From Macrophomina tecta (taxonomy: Eukaryota > Ascomycota > Dothideomycetes > Botryosphaeriales > Botryosphaeriaceae): a DNA stretch of 64,000 nt. The stretch lies in the NCBI GenBank assembly GCA_024180945.1, contig JAKSGN010000041.1, forward strand, positions 3,286,001-3,350,000, in the 5' to 3' direction. This document shows, in pieces, positions 42,309 through 54,700 of the stretch. The translations under genes and the position numbers were made by a program. Positions within the stretch are counted from its first letter, which is position 1. Each line of letters starts with the position of its first letter. The notes under the pieces are model-generated. The model made no database searches and was not told where the DNA came from. It saw nothing but the letters and a program-made list of their open reading frames with translations.

Positions 42309-44914
42309 TGTTGTTTTGGTTTTTTGGGGAGATGCCGGGCGGGGTTCGATTTTCTTTTTTTCTTTTTTTTTTTTTTTCGGCCGGTGAAGATGGAAGGATG
42401 GAGAGATAGTAGGTGGTGGGTTTTGTTTGTAGTGATGAATTTTTTTTTTTTCACGGATTCAGCAGGACGAGAATGATGTCTTTTAAAGATACTGTTTGTT
42501 CAATTTTGGCTGGATGGGGCTGATGACGGTGGTGATGATGATGGTGATGATGTGGAAGAACAGCACAGAAGGAGAAGGGGACTCTGCAGGATAATGAATG
42601 CATGGCAGATGCGGGGACCAACTCTGTTTCTCACCGTGACCGTGGGGTCTGGCGGACGAATGAGGCTAAGCGCCCGAGCGGAATGGACGAGGATAAGCTC
42701 TTGACATGTTTTCGTGGTGGTCGTGTGACTCCGGGAAGGGCAGATCGATCAGGCGGACTACGCTCCGCGTGAGACAACGTTCGTTGCGCAGGGCGAGGCG
42801 AGCATTTTGAGTGGTTGGCGGGGTTGGCGTGGTTGGGGGCGGTGAGCTGGTGGCGTGGGATCGTTGTTATCGGGGGTGCTTGTTAGCGCTGGAAAGTTGG
42901 AAAGGTTGGCCTGGGGGTGGAGTCGCGTGGGCGGCGGTGGTGTCTTATCTGATCTACGGTGAGGCGGACCGTTCGTGAGTCAGGCTGCGTGTTTTGAGCC
43001 GCTGACGTCGATTGCTTGAGCGGGGAGGGTGGATGGCTCATGGCCTGCGATATTTTGCAGTGGATAGGTTGCTCGCACGTGAATACTGTAGTGTAAGAAG
43101 GAGAACGCAGCTTGTCCGCCGTTCTATTTATGGAGTCTGGGCGTTGCTGACATTGTACTTGCTCTCTCTATCTCTCTCTCTCTCCCCTTCCCTCTGCCTG
43201 AGCTTCAAGGTGCACTGACCGTTGTAGAACCAAAGTTCGGCCAGAGAAAGAGAAGACGAGGGCTCTGAACATGAAGGTACTGGCCACTTTCGTCTTGAGA
43301 AAAAGCTAAGCCAATACGACAGAACCTGGTCGGACTCCGTTTCCGCTCCGCTGGTCAGAGAGACTCGGGACGAATAGTCGGGTTGCAAAGGGAGGCTCGG
43401 GCATGCCCAATCTCTACTTGGGAATCAAGAACGCTTTTTTTTTTTTGGGGGGGGAGCAATGGAGAAGAGTAAGAGAACAAACCAAATATGCCACAGAGAC
43501 AGCAAATGAGGAAGGCAAGCGTCGTCTCCAAGCATTGGTCGGCAGCCGTTTATCCGCGGCTAAGCTCACCCGTAGGACCTTACAGCTATCCTGCAGATTA
43601 CGCAGGGCAAGTTCCCGCGACGGCGTAAGGAAGCATGGGGAGCCATCCGGCCGCAGTGGAAGAGGTCGTTACTGTGTAGACGGGAGGGCAGCCGATGGTG
43701 CCGAGTTTCGCGGGCCCAGCCCGCCAATCCAAACGCTTTGCGCCGCAGTCAAGGCCCCGGCGTTTGAAGGATGTCAGGGGCCGCCGGCCTGGGAATCGTG
43801 CTTTTGATGCTGAGTCAATGGTCGGAGAGCAGAGAAGCGAGGAGCAAACGCGTAGAAGCACGCGGCGGCCGAGACCGCCTCAAATACTTGGAGCCCGCAG
43901 CATTCGTGTTGTTGGATTGGTTCAGAGCATTTGCATTTCCGGATTCGTTCGGCACCGAGCGGAAGCGGTCTAGTGCCCATCGCTCCAAAGTTTTCTCTGC
44001 GCTGTTACTGCCAGATCTCCAGCTGAATGGCAGATGTGCCGCATCAGCCCTTCTGAGAAGCGCATTGCGCCCATGGTTTTCAGGTCCATCAGCCCAGCCC
44101 ATGGGCTGGGCCAAAAGATGGAAACGAGCGGGCGCCGAAGTATAGCAAGAGCTAACAGCCGGGCACGGCATCCATCGTAGGAACTGCCTGGTCCGAAGCT
44201 CGGGCTAGTCCACGAAGGCAGCGCGGAATTGAGACACCGATTGCGTCGGTCATTTCTCCGCGGGACGGCGCAGAAGCTATCCAACGAGGCAGTGTTCGGC
44301 GAAGGCATGTACAAGCATAGCCAGGGTGGGCAGAAGGTATAATACGAGGGCCAGGCAGAGCCAAAACGGTGGTCGCAGGCAGCCAAGGACCGACGCCCCT
44401 CGTGCGAGCCATAGTCCGGCAGGTGCGGTGCTAGCGGGCAGGATTCACGACATGATGGAGGTTTCGCTGACCGGGGCAAGCCCGTTCACTGACTCAGGCC
44501 GACACGGGTGGCCGTGTGCGGTGCGCCGCTTGATGCTGTTTTCAGTCGTGCTGCGTCGCGATCGGGCGGGCGAAAGGGCCCGGCCATAGTGAGGGGAGAG
44601 GGCGGGAGAGCAGCGCAGACCAGGCAGCAGGAGCAGGGCCAAGAGAGCGCTCAGTCAGCGCGGTCGCAGGCCGAGGCCGAAGGCGGTCGATCAGCGCTGG
44701 CCGAAGCGCGCGACAAGCTTCAGCCCACCTGCAATCTATCCCGATCCCAGCCCTCGCCTAGCCCAAAAGGTTGTCGGTCTGCCTGCCAACACCAGACGTG
44801 CCCTTTGCAGCCTCCAATGCTCCGATCCACCTCCACCCTTCCACGACCACCGTCCATCAGTCGCACGCCCCGTCACCGCTACTGCTACGTCCAGAATCCC
44901 ACCAGCGCCGAACC
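42309..44914. other. Gene-free stretch upstream of the zinc-cluster gene
   Basis: Contains several T tracts (42350-42380, 42439-42451, 43437-43446), a GAT-rich patch (42520-42560) and a TC microsatellite at 43162-43186. Open frames of up to 169 codons overlap on both strands without recognisable domains. It presumably includes the long 5' region of the transcription factor. Confidence 0.45.
43162..43186. repeat. TC-dinucleotide microsatellite
   Basis: About twelve TC/CT units with one interruption (TAT), in the gene-free stretch. Seen directly. Confidence 0.85.
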
Positions 44915-47614
44915 ATGGCGGCCGTGTTGATGGAGAACCGACAGCCTGCACATTCTGCTGTATGTCTTTCCGCCGCCTTTGCATCATGGCCTTGGACCCT
45001 CCCCGCTCCCTTCCTGCTCTCTTGCTAACGCGGTCAAGTGCGATCTGTGCTATGCCAGAAAGGTATTTGCTCGCGTCTGCATCTTCTCCCAGCCCCCATC
45101 TCAACCCATCAGTAGATCAAATGCGATAGGGAGGACCCCTGTGGCAACTGTATCGATTCAAAAGTGAAGTGCCTCAGGACCCGCCAAAAGCGTGTCGGGA
45201 GGCCGCGGCAGAATGCGGCAGCCGGAGGGTAAGCCAGCCTCTCGCCATCCCTTTTTGCTCGCACACTCGTGACATCCTCGAAAATTGACTTCGCTCAGCG
45301 ACGGCAAGCCAGAATCGATCAGCGATCGACTTGCTCGCCTCGAGAACTCTGTCACCCGCTTGGCCGCAATCCTCTCCAACGAGAAGACTCCTACCCAAGA
45401 TGGAACCAGCAACACCGCTTCTGCTGGCGAATATAATTCTCAAAAGACCATTCCACAGCATTCCGGTCAGACCGGTCGCTGTCCTGCTGATGATATTGAT
45501 CCAACGGATGACCCGAGCAGCCGACCTTCCAAAAGAGCTCGACTGGAACACTCAGCGTCACCGACGATGGGCGAGTCGAAGAGAGAGCCTGATAGTGACC
45601 GCGAAACGAGTAGTGCCCGTCCAAGGGCCACCAGTCCAGAGAACGATTTGACCAGAGCTGCCCAGGTCGAGGCGAGAAAGTTCATCCAAGGTGCCCTCGC
45701 AGACACGTCGCAGAACATCAGTATCGACAGACGCTCAGTGCTCGAGGCCGCCTTGGAATTCGTCAGTAAAATGGAGCAGCTTCCAACGAGACAGCCCTTT
45801 ATGAGCAACGAGAGATGTGCAGAAGAGATAGCTGACTGCTTAACTCCACCTCCGCTTGAATTCTTCTATCAGGTTTATTCAGGTATTTATCTCCCCCCTC
45901 CCCCCCCTCTCTTGCTGAATCCAATGCCGAATCCAGAAATTCGACGTTCTGGTACACGAGCCTTTGATATGGCATATTCAACGTACATACTACCAAACAC
46001 GCTGGAGATGATGGCCTTGGCTCTGCACGAAAAAAAAGAAAGCGACCAGACCCTTATACAATACGCAGTTTGCGTAAACGGTGCCATCGACGCATATCTG
46101 ACCCGCCTCCTCCAAGACCACCAAAGCGCTGGGATGCAGCGAGCTCTCGAGAAGTCAAGAGAAAACTACCAGAGGAGATGTTTCACAGCGCTGAACTATA
46201 TCAGCATCCTGGAGAAGCCAACGTTATCCTTGTTGCAGGCACTTGTTACTGCTGTGAGTGTTCGGATGATTGGACCGGTTCGGAAGGGCTGGCGACGGCT
46301 GACAAGGACCAGATCGTCCAGCTTCAACATCTGGGCGAAACACCGACGTGTTGGCTTCTCACATCCAACGCCGCACGTGTTTGCGTCGCGCTTGGTTTAC
46401 ATAACTCTTCACAATTTGTGCTTCCCAGCGAAGAACTAACGCAGGAACAGAGGGAACTGAAAAACTGTTTCTTGTGGTGCTATATGTTCGACAAAGGCCT
46501 GTCCATGAGCCTCGGCCGGCCCGTCTGCATGCCAGTCTGGGATGTCCCCGAGGACGTCATAGCACCCATAGAGCCAGACCGGCCCCGGAGCATTGTTATA
46601 CAGATGCTGTTAAAATACGCAAAGATACAAGCGATCATCTCGCGCGATCTATACTACCAGCCTACTCAGCTCAACTCTCCGCAGCGAAAGGAGGCAGCGA
46701 TTGCTTCACTTCGAAGGAAGATGAGCAAAATTCAACAACAAGCCGACGAAGTACACCAGATTGCATTCTATAAAGATTCAAACACACTGATCCACCGCAG
46801 ATTCGCACTTGTCCGCCGCATACCGCTGACACCGCTCTTGAGAGGGAATGGATCTACGTTGAATTTATGCACCACGCCACATTGACCGTAATTCTCCGTT
46901 TTGACACCGGCGTGGCCTCGGACGCCATGAAGCGCGAGGAATGCCTTCAGCATGCACGAAAGACCTTCATTGCCATCCGCGACCTGAAAACTCACGTCGA
47001 AACCCGCCTGGACGGTCAATCGTTTGCCTACTTCTTGCCATGGTCAGTGTTTCTTCTCCTTTGATCAATCCCCTTTCTCTGACATTATCAGGACCGCCCT
47101 TTACTTGCCCCTCCATGCCTACTTCGTCCTATTCTGCAACGTCGTCGCCACTTCCCACGCCCACGACTTCCAACTAATGAAAGAGTTCGCCGATTCTCTC
47201 ATGAACCTCCCCAACCTCAACGGAACATGCCACCGCCTCGCGAAGCTCTGCACCACCCTTGTAAACCTCTGCCAACCCCTCATCCAGCAGTCCTCCAGCG
47301 ACAATCCGCCTAATGGGGAAGCCAACGGAAGTACAACGATAGACTACAGCCTCGAGGGCCAGAGACCACAGAATGGTATGCCCGGAGAGGGTATCATGCC
47401 TATGATGCCCAACACAACCTTCAACCCATGGTTTCAGCGAAGCTTATCGGGCGCCGGAGCGGCGGCGGTTTCCGGCGCGCCGTCGACAAGTTCGAGCGAT
47501 GAGATGATTTTGGCGTTGTTCGACGTCCAACCGACGCTGGATTGGCTCGGGGCCGACGTGTTTGGGCAGGGTAGTAATTGGCCGGACTTTAATGGTGGGG
47601 TTGGTGGCGCGTGA
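44915..47614 (+). CDS. Zn2Cys6 fungal-specific transcription factor
   Basis: The model is join(44915..44959,45039..45062,45116..45228,45299..45882,45937..46253,46313..46750,46801..47042,47092..47614), 761 aa. The binuclear zinc cluster is complete once spliced: Cys at 16, 19, 26, 32, 35 and 42, spacing 2-6-5-2-6, followed by a basic linker RQKRVGRPRQN and a coiled-coil-like DRLARLENSVTRLAAIL. The middle homology region (fungal_trans) runs from about 240 to 620, with FYQVYS, LQHLGETPTCWLLTSNAARVCVALGLH and YMFDKGLSMSLGRP. The tail is acidic/Asn-rich. Intron 4 (54 nt) has no stop, so it could be retained in frame. Intron 6 has a weak donor, GTACAC. Target genes are unknown; no biosynthetic cluster is adjacent. 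Confidence 0.87.
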
Positions 47615-50323
47615 GCTGATGTTCGCGCCGCGGGGATTGAAGGAGGCGTTTGGTTTGTGACGATAGAAGGGAGGCATGATTGCGACGTCTTATGTGCGGA
47701 TTAGGATGGGCTGTATTATATCCCTACTCACCAGTATTGTCATTCATTGTTGCCGATTCGGGGAGCACTGGTGGCAAAAAGCGCGGTCGAAGAAAACGGG
47801 TACGCTCCTCCGCGGTGGTAGCTGTCAGGCTTTTCGCGACTGATGTCGGAATACAAAAACGGCGTTTGTTTTCTTGATACTCCATCCTTTTTCAACACAA
47901 CTCGTATTTCTCAGAAGCTTCTGACTGCCGCTGGCTGACATCTTTGTCCGAAAACCTCGCAATCGTAGATTGAAACGCTTGTGCCCATTGAAAGTGTCTG
48001 CTCCACCGATTAAGTGGAACGTTGAGTTTTTTCAAACATTCCATAACTATAGCATGGAATTTTCTCGATACCTGCTAGCCATAGAACCGGAAGGGATGCG
48101 ATGCGCCCGTCGGACAGTGTAGAGGGTGTGTGGCAGGGACCGTCGTCGTGCTGATGGGTTCTCCATAGCGGCGGCTCAGGCTTTTCGGCATTAGGAGGCA
48201 TCCGTGTTCACTCGCGTGGCTTTTCGGATCGGAGAGGCTTCACATACTCGATCGATGGAGAAACGATGGAACGGTGACGCGTGGTCGAGGATGGCGTGTC
48301 GGCGGTGCAACAATGAGAGTGTGTCTAGGCGCCTATTCCCTCTCTCCGATCAGTCTGCAATGGCGCCGCTGGAAGAGCGCACGTGTGCTGGCGATGGAAG
48401 CTGGGGTCTGCCACGCAGTTCGTGTGAGTGCGGCATGTCTGCTAGGGATGTGTGGATGGTTGTCGGCCCTGTTCTAGGTGCGAATACGGTATTGCTGGTG
48501 CTGAGGACGATGCGATGGGAGCGCGAGGTGGGCATCGGTCGTTGCAAGTTCCGGCTCAACGCACTTCGAGATGGGCCCCGGGTTTCTTTTGTTGGGATCT
48601 TCGTTGATGGCATTGGTCCTCGGTTCTTGGAGTTGTTTTTCGATGTCGTTGGCCGTAGGTGATGAGAGGGGGTAGACTGGTCGAAGAGTTTGCTCGTGGA
48701 AGCGATTCGAGCCCGGCAGAGCTCTTGTCAAATTAGTTCTCCTTGCGAAAGATAGACATGAAGTCTATTAAACTCCCCGAAACACCAAGAGTGAATGGGT
48801 ATTTCTTCCTCGAGGTATCAGAAAATACCGGCCAGCACTTATGCAAACATAGCTGTTGTGTCCTGAATTGATTGCCGCAGACGCTCCACAACTACAGGTA
48901 AGCAGGAATCGCCCGCGAGCACACGGGATAAGCACGTATTCATACCAGTAGATTGATCCTGTTATGCTTTTACTTCCAACGTTCGATGCTGCCGTTTTAC
49001 TGGAGCCTTTGCATCCTCGGACTCCTACATCACCGCCGTCGGGGCCGAGGTGGCCGAGTGCGCCGAATACGTTTGTGCAGTCTCCGTCCTCCGACATTCC
49101 GACTCCTTGGGGTAATGTGTCCGTCGGAGAGATAACAAGGTGCGTGCCTAAATGGTATGCCACCTTCGCCACCAATGTGTGTCACGGTGTCGGAATGGAC
49201 TATGGTAGCACGGCCTAGCTGCGTCTCTACTTCCAAGGTCGGATTTGTAAGTTTTTGGGGCCCGAGTCCGACGCCGAGGCGGGGGACTCCCCGGCGAATT
49301 GGTATCCAATACACAAGCGAAGAAGAGAAGTCAAGCCAAGGTCCTCTCGTTTCTCTGCAGAGCAGTAATGCCGCAGAAACAGCAGGTATCTTACCATCTG
49401 GTCTAGTGGGGCTGCTGCGATTGTGGATCTGCAACATCAGACCTAACGTGGGGAATGATCGGGCGCCTGAGCTTTACACAAAGCCAGCATAGCCCATGGG
49501 AGTCAAGCAGTCATCCGTGTAGAATTGCCGTCCGTGTTGTTAACATTTTGCGTTCGAATGTCTGCTTCCACCGTACGTTCTGCGACTAACGTTAGGGTTG
49601 TGTAGTTGGAGGAACAGATCCGAAAGCCTCATCCTCAACTTCCACCTCGCCTCACACCTTCGTCCTCCTCCACCTTCCGCTTCACTCAAACGCCAGCCTC
49701 GGAGCCGCCACCAACCCGCCTGTTCTTCGCCGCATCCCCCGGCGGCACGCCGACCCCTCCAACGCCAAGAACAACCCACTCATACCCCTCCTCACCCAAC
49801 ACCACCCTCAAGTCCATCCCGCCGCCCTCCAACTCCCTCAACGCCGCCACGAATTGTGCTCTCCACCCCCGCCACCAAACCACATGCCCCTCTCCGTCTT
49901 CGTCGCCACTAACACATGCGGATTCCCGCCCCTCGGTGTCTCGTGCGTGCTGCCGATCCGCGTCGCACCGAGCATCTGGTGCAGATGCATCCTACGCTTC
50001 TTTCCCGCTCAAAGCCCTTGCGCCCACCTCGCATCGGCTAGAAAGGCATCGAACGGCGCGCAGTCGACGCAGCCGCAGCGGGGAAGAGAGGTATTGGTAC
50101 AGGAGGAGCCCGAAAGGAAGTGGACCACTACTTGCCCTAAGCTGTCTGGCAACGTGACTACCCGATCAGTATCGGGGTTGTCACTTGACATGCAGTGAGG
50201 TTGAAGTTGCCGGGCATGATGGTGAGGATGTAATCGAATGCTGTTTGCTTCGGCTCCTCCAGGATGTCTCTGCTATGCCTGGAGATGGAGTAGGTGATTG
50301 GCGTAGGCTCATTTTGAGCGTGG

Positions 50324-50349
50324 TTTTTTTTTTTTTTTTTTTTTTTTTT
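50324..50349. repeat. Poly-T tract, 26 bases
   Basis: Uninterrupted run of T, seen directly. Confidence 0.9.
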
Positions 50350-50690
50350 GGTTTACAGAGAGAAAGCTATGGACATTAGAACAAAGGAAACCATAGACGT
50401 GTGATTAAAACACACATTTGGAGTCGGTCTGCGCTGATGATACCTGCTAGCCCCGGACCGCCGTCAACGTAGAGCTTGGATGCCACTTGGAGAACCTTGC
50501 GGAGTTGTTGCTCCATCAGCCTGCGAAGGTGTTCGCCTCCTTCTGTCAAGGTCGCATCTCCTACAGAAGACTCCCTGTCAGCGTAGAGAGAGCTCTGATC
50601 TAATCATAAGTGGCAAGCTGCCATAGTAGCATCCACTTAAGACTGCCTACCCTGAGAAATTGCTCTACTTAATCCTTAAAACTGAGAAGA

Positions 50691-50717
50691 TTTTTTTTTT
50701 TTTTTTTAAAAAAAAAA
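50691..50717. repeat. T17-A10 palindromic tract
   Basis: Seventeen T directly followed by ten A, able to fold on itself. It has the look of a nucleosome-poor poly(dA:dT) element. No gene starts nearby. Confidence 0.85.
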
Positions 50718-51724
50718 GAAAGATAGCTTCCAGAGTCCGCAGAACTGAAATTCTACATACCTTGAAGTGAATTGTTCAAATCTGCTAAAACCTCGCCTAG
50801 TCGTCAAATTCAGGTACGGGAAAGGGTGTTTGAGGGATAGTAGTTAGTGCTTCTCGACTATATTTCTCTTACAGTAGAGAGCCTTCTAGTCTATCGCTCG
50901 CTGTCGCATTTCCCATTCGTTGCGTGTGGTTCCCGCTCTTTTACCGTTACGGCTCGGCATCACCGTACCCGGGTGGCATGTGATGTAGTGCAATGGCGTA
51001 GAAGTGTGCGCCAAAGGGTGGACAGGGAGGGGACTTGGCAACTCTGCATCTAGAATCAGCAAGCATGCCCAGAGAAGGTTTCGAACATGCGGTCTCCGGA
51101 AGCTTAAGGAAGTGGACATTTCAACCACCAACTACGTCATCTATCAAGTATGGGGAAGGCTCTCGTCCAGTTCGTTTTTATGCACCATTGAAGCGGATCT
51201 TTACTAAGAATATTACTTAACTCACTCAAGCAGTGTTGGTGGAGAAATCAGAGGACCAGAGAGGAATGAAGGAATACTGGGTAATTTGATGCACAGAGGC
51301 TAGAGGTCTGCCTCCAACACCCGCTTCATACACATCCAAAAACTGATACCCACGGTTCAACTGCACGAGTTCTACCGTCAGTCGTCTCATTCTTGAAATT
51401 GACTGCAAATTCATACAACCACAAGCGCGAGAAACCCCCGCTATAAACTAATACCAGCAAACCTCAAGTACGCCACGCTCAACCAGTTGTATGACTACAC
51501 ATGATAAAATGAACTCCTTTCTCAGAAAACTAAAGTAGTTAAAGCCCCCCTAAAACAAAGAGAAAAAAAGAGATACCCGCCGCAAATGCTTTTTCCCTCC
51601 CAACCATCCGTTCATACTCCGACCCGATCCACCGTCCCATCCCAAGTCCTCCATGGCTCCATTACCATTCCGTCACCCATACGCCTTCTTCTTTTTCCAA
51701 TCCTCATGAAGAACCCCGCTCTTT

Positions 51725-54700
51725 TTACAAATACGGCATCCAAAGCGGGTCCGTCATGCACAGCTTCCCCGGATTGACAGCAACCGCCACAAGGTCCACG
51801 ACCGTCTGATTCGCCGGCAAATTATTGCTATTGGGTACCTCAGCCAAACTCTTCGCCCTCTTGACGATCTGGCCCGAATTATGCTCGACGCTCTCCCTCA
51901 ACTGGCCGTCCTGCACGTTCTGGCGATGCTGCTGCGTGTGCCAGTGGACCATTTCATCGCGGACAAAAATGCTCAGCTGCATCTCGAGCTCGCCCTCTGG
52001 CTCGACCAAACACCTGGCGATGGCCATGAGAGCGGGGGCGAAGATGCCCTCGGTGGCGAGGGGGCCCATCATGGTCTGGAGGTTGGGCGTGAGGCGGAAT
52101 GGGACTGGCTCCGGGTTGTGGAAGAGGGGCTTCCCGCCTGCCATGCTGGGCACGAGCTCTGAGCCCCAAATGTTGCCCGTGCGCCGCGAAATGTTCATCT
52201 TGTGTGGGTAGCGTGTGTTCATATGCATGATGTACGTGACGAACGTGAGCGCCGCCAGCTGGTACGAAAACTGTCGGCGGAACAGCCACAGGTCTGCGAA
52301 TGACGGGTAGATGGAATTGAAGTAGTCCAGCACCGCGGTCGGCGGCACGTACTTCTCCTGAATGGCTGCGAAGATCTCGAGCCGAATCGCCGTGCTCTGC
52401 TCCATGTTGCGCTGTCGGATGAGGTCCGCATTGGGGTGGCCTTGCGGCGGCTGCTGTGATAGGAGCTGTGGGCCGATGCTGCGGAGCTTCTCGATGGCGA
52501 ATAGAATCGGATCGTCCTTGTTGATGCCATTGCGGCGACAGTAGTCTTCGTAGATGCCCTGCAGACTGACGTACGACGCGTCATCCTGAACCATGCGAAC
52601 ACCAGGAGACAGCGGCACCATCAACGGGAGAGTGAACTGCAGGTTGCGGCGCCTGCTCTCCTTGCGCTTAGCGAGAGTGGTGTTGAAGATACGGAACAGC
52701 TGCAAGATACGCTCCTCGCGCCTACAATTCCTGGCGGCAGGGTGTTGAATGGCGAAAGGATGCATGCTACCATCATGACCACGGATCTTGAGGCGACGGT
52801 GGCAGAAGCCCACCGTCCTGACCAGGTCGATATCCGGCAAGAAGCGTTCGATGCGGACAAAGTCTTGGTTCTTGTCGCGGTGAAGCAAATACTGCCCAGG
52901 CACCTCAATCTCATCGAACTTCTGGTACTTGAAGTCGCTCAGATGAGTCGTGTATGACTCGAGGTGGTGAGTAAGCCTGCGGCGATCGAGCTTCTCCTCG
53001 AAGCGGTTCCTCCACTTGCGCAGCTTCTGGATGTACTCGAACATGGTAGGCTTCTTGTTGACGAAATCTGCCTCAAACGACCTACGGATGTGCGGCGGAA
53101 GGACAGATTCGGCGAAACGCGTGATATTAGCCTCCGTAGAGCTAGGCAGCTTGACATCCTGCGCGTACAGAGCGGGCTGGCGTCCAACGTAACTCAGACC
53201 ATCGTTCAGCAAAGCCACGATAAGCCTGTACGCGTCCTCATCAGGAGGGCACTTGAAGTGCTTGGCAATGCCATCGCTCATAGTCTCCATTGACAAAGCC
53301 AAGAGTGGGAACGCCGTCTTCAGTGCCGCCATAACTTCCTCGACATAATCCCAAGGCTTCCTCGGCTGCTGCGGCTCACCAGTGGGCGTAGCTTGACCAC
53401 CTTCGGCCTTCTGACCATTAGCGTTGTTCTGAGCACCGTTCTGGCCCTGAGCGTTGTTTTCGTTGCCGCCAGAGGTACCAGGCCTTGGCGGAGATCCTTG
53501 CTTGTTCTCCTGGTTCTGGCCCGAAGCTTGGCCCTGGTTCTGGCCCTGCGCTTGCTGTGCCTGGCCACCATTCGCCGCCGCCTGAGCCGCGGCCTTCTTC
53601 TCCTTGAGCGCCTTCTCCCTCGCCTCCTTGGCCTCCTGCTGTTTGCGGATCTGGTGAAAGTCCTCTCTGCTAGTTCGCAACTGGAAGAACAGCGCTTGCG
53701 GGTATGTCTTGGCCAGCTTGCCCAGCACCTGCCTGCAAATGGGCGCTTCCGGTCTGGACAACCCAACGAACAACTGCGGAATATACGTAATCCAGTACCA
53801 ACTGGGCGTGTCGCCCTTGAACTCTCCAAACGTGTTGGCCAGCAACTTTTCCGAGTTGTCCAAGCTGAGCAGCCACAAGATGCGGCCAAGTAGCTCGCGC
53901 GACTTGTGATTCTTGTACTGGCTGGCCGCCTCAAGATAGCAGCTGATGGCCGAAGCAGCCTTGTCCAAGTTCGTAGGGTTCTGCTTGAAGAGGTTGTCAT
54001 TGTAGCGGCCCCACTCCTTCCACGCCTTGGGCAACTTGATGTCGAAATACAGCGCACTGCCGAATGCATCATTGGCCTCGTTTGTCTGGCCGAGCTTGGC
54101 GAGGAACATGCCCTTAAGCGTGTAGAACTCGGCCTTTTGCTGCGCGCCGAAGTAGTTGAGGTTGGTATTGTTGATGACGTCGAGGCCGCTGTTAAGCTCC
54201 TGCTTGTTCTGGTAATGGCACTTCGCCTGCTCCCGGAGCTTGAGGAATGCTTCTTGGATCTCGATGTTGGGCAGCGTGTAGATACGGCTGAGCTGGTTGA
54301 TGCAGACATCTGGAAGGCTATGCTTGCGAGCAACATGCGCAAACCTGTTGATGATCCAAGCCGTCTCGTGGTAGCCACGATAAGCGTATGAATTACCGCT
54401 GGCGTTACCCTGCTGCTGAGGCAACAACTGCAGATATTTGCCGTTGATGAGGTGAAAGATGTGCTGACGCCAGGTGACAAGATCCTGCCAGGCATTGATG
54501 TCATCCCAGAAGTTGGGCAGACGGTCACGCCAAGTGCTCAGCAGCAGCTTGAGCTCCTGGGACTTGTGGTCCAAGTTCTGTTGGGTTGTAGCAGCCAGGC
54601 TGGCGCAGATGACACTAGCATCATGAAGCTCGACAAGCTGCTGGAAATTTTGAAGGAGCGGGATGTGGGCGTTCGTGATCCTCTTAGGTAGCTGGTGCCA

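Larger units (their letters stand above)
47615..51724. other. Gene-poor stretch with homopolymer tracts
   Basis: About 4.1 kb between the zinc-cluster gene and the Tra1 3' end. It holds a T tract of 26 at 50324-50349 and a run of 17 T followed by 10 A at 50691-50717. The part 49.69-50.31 kb has protein-like minus-strand text in several frames (see findings). Other open frames, such as 48204-48662 plus, have no recognisable domain. Confidence 0.45.

Noticed and set aside
41572..42387. 271-codon plus-strand frame
   Set aside because: Runs through T tracts and antisense to the small Ser-rich gene; low-complexity text only.
48700..48725. T-loop-like GATTCGAGCCC
   Set aside because: No matching A box or acceptor stem within 100 bp on either side.
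49606..50157. 183-codon plus-strand Pro/Ser/Thr-rich frame
   Set aside because: CT-rich DNA gives this composition without selection, and the minus strand looks more protein-like.
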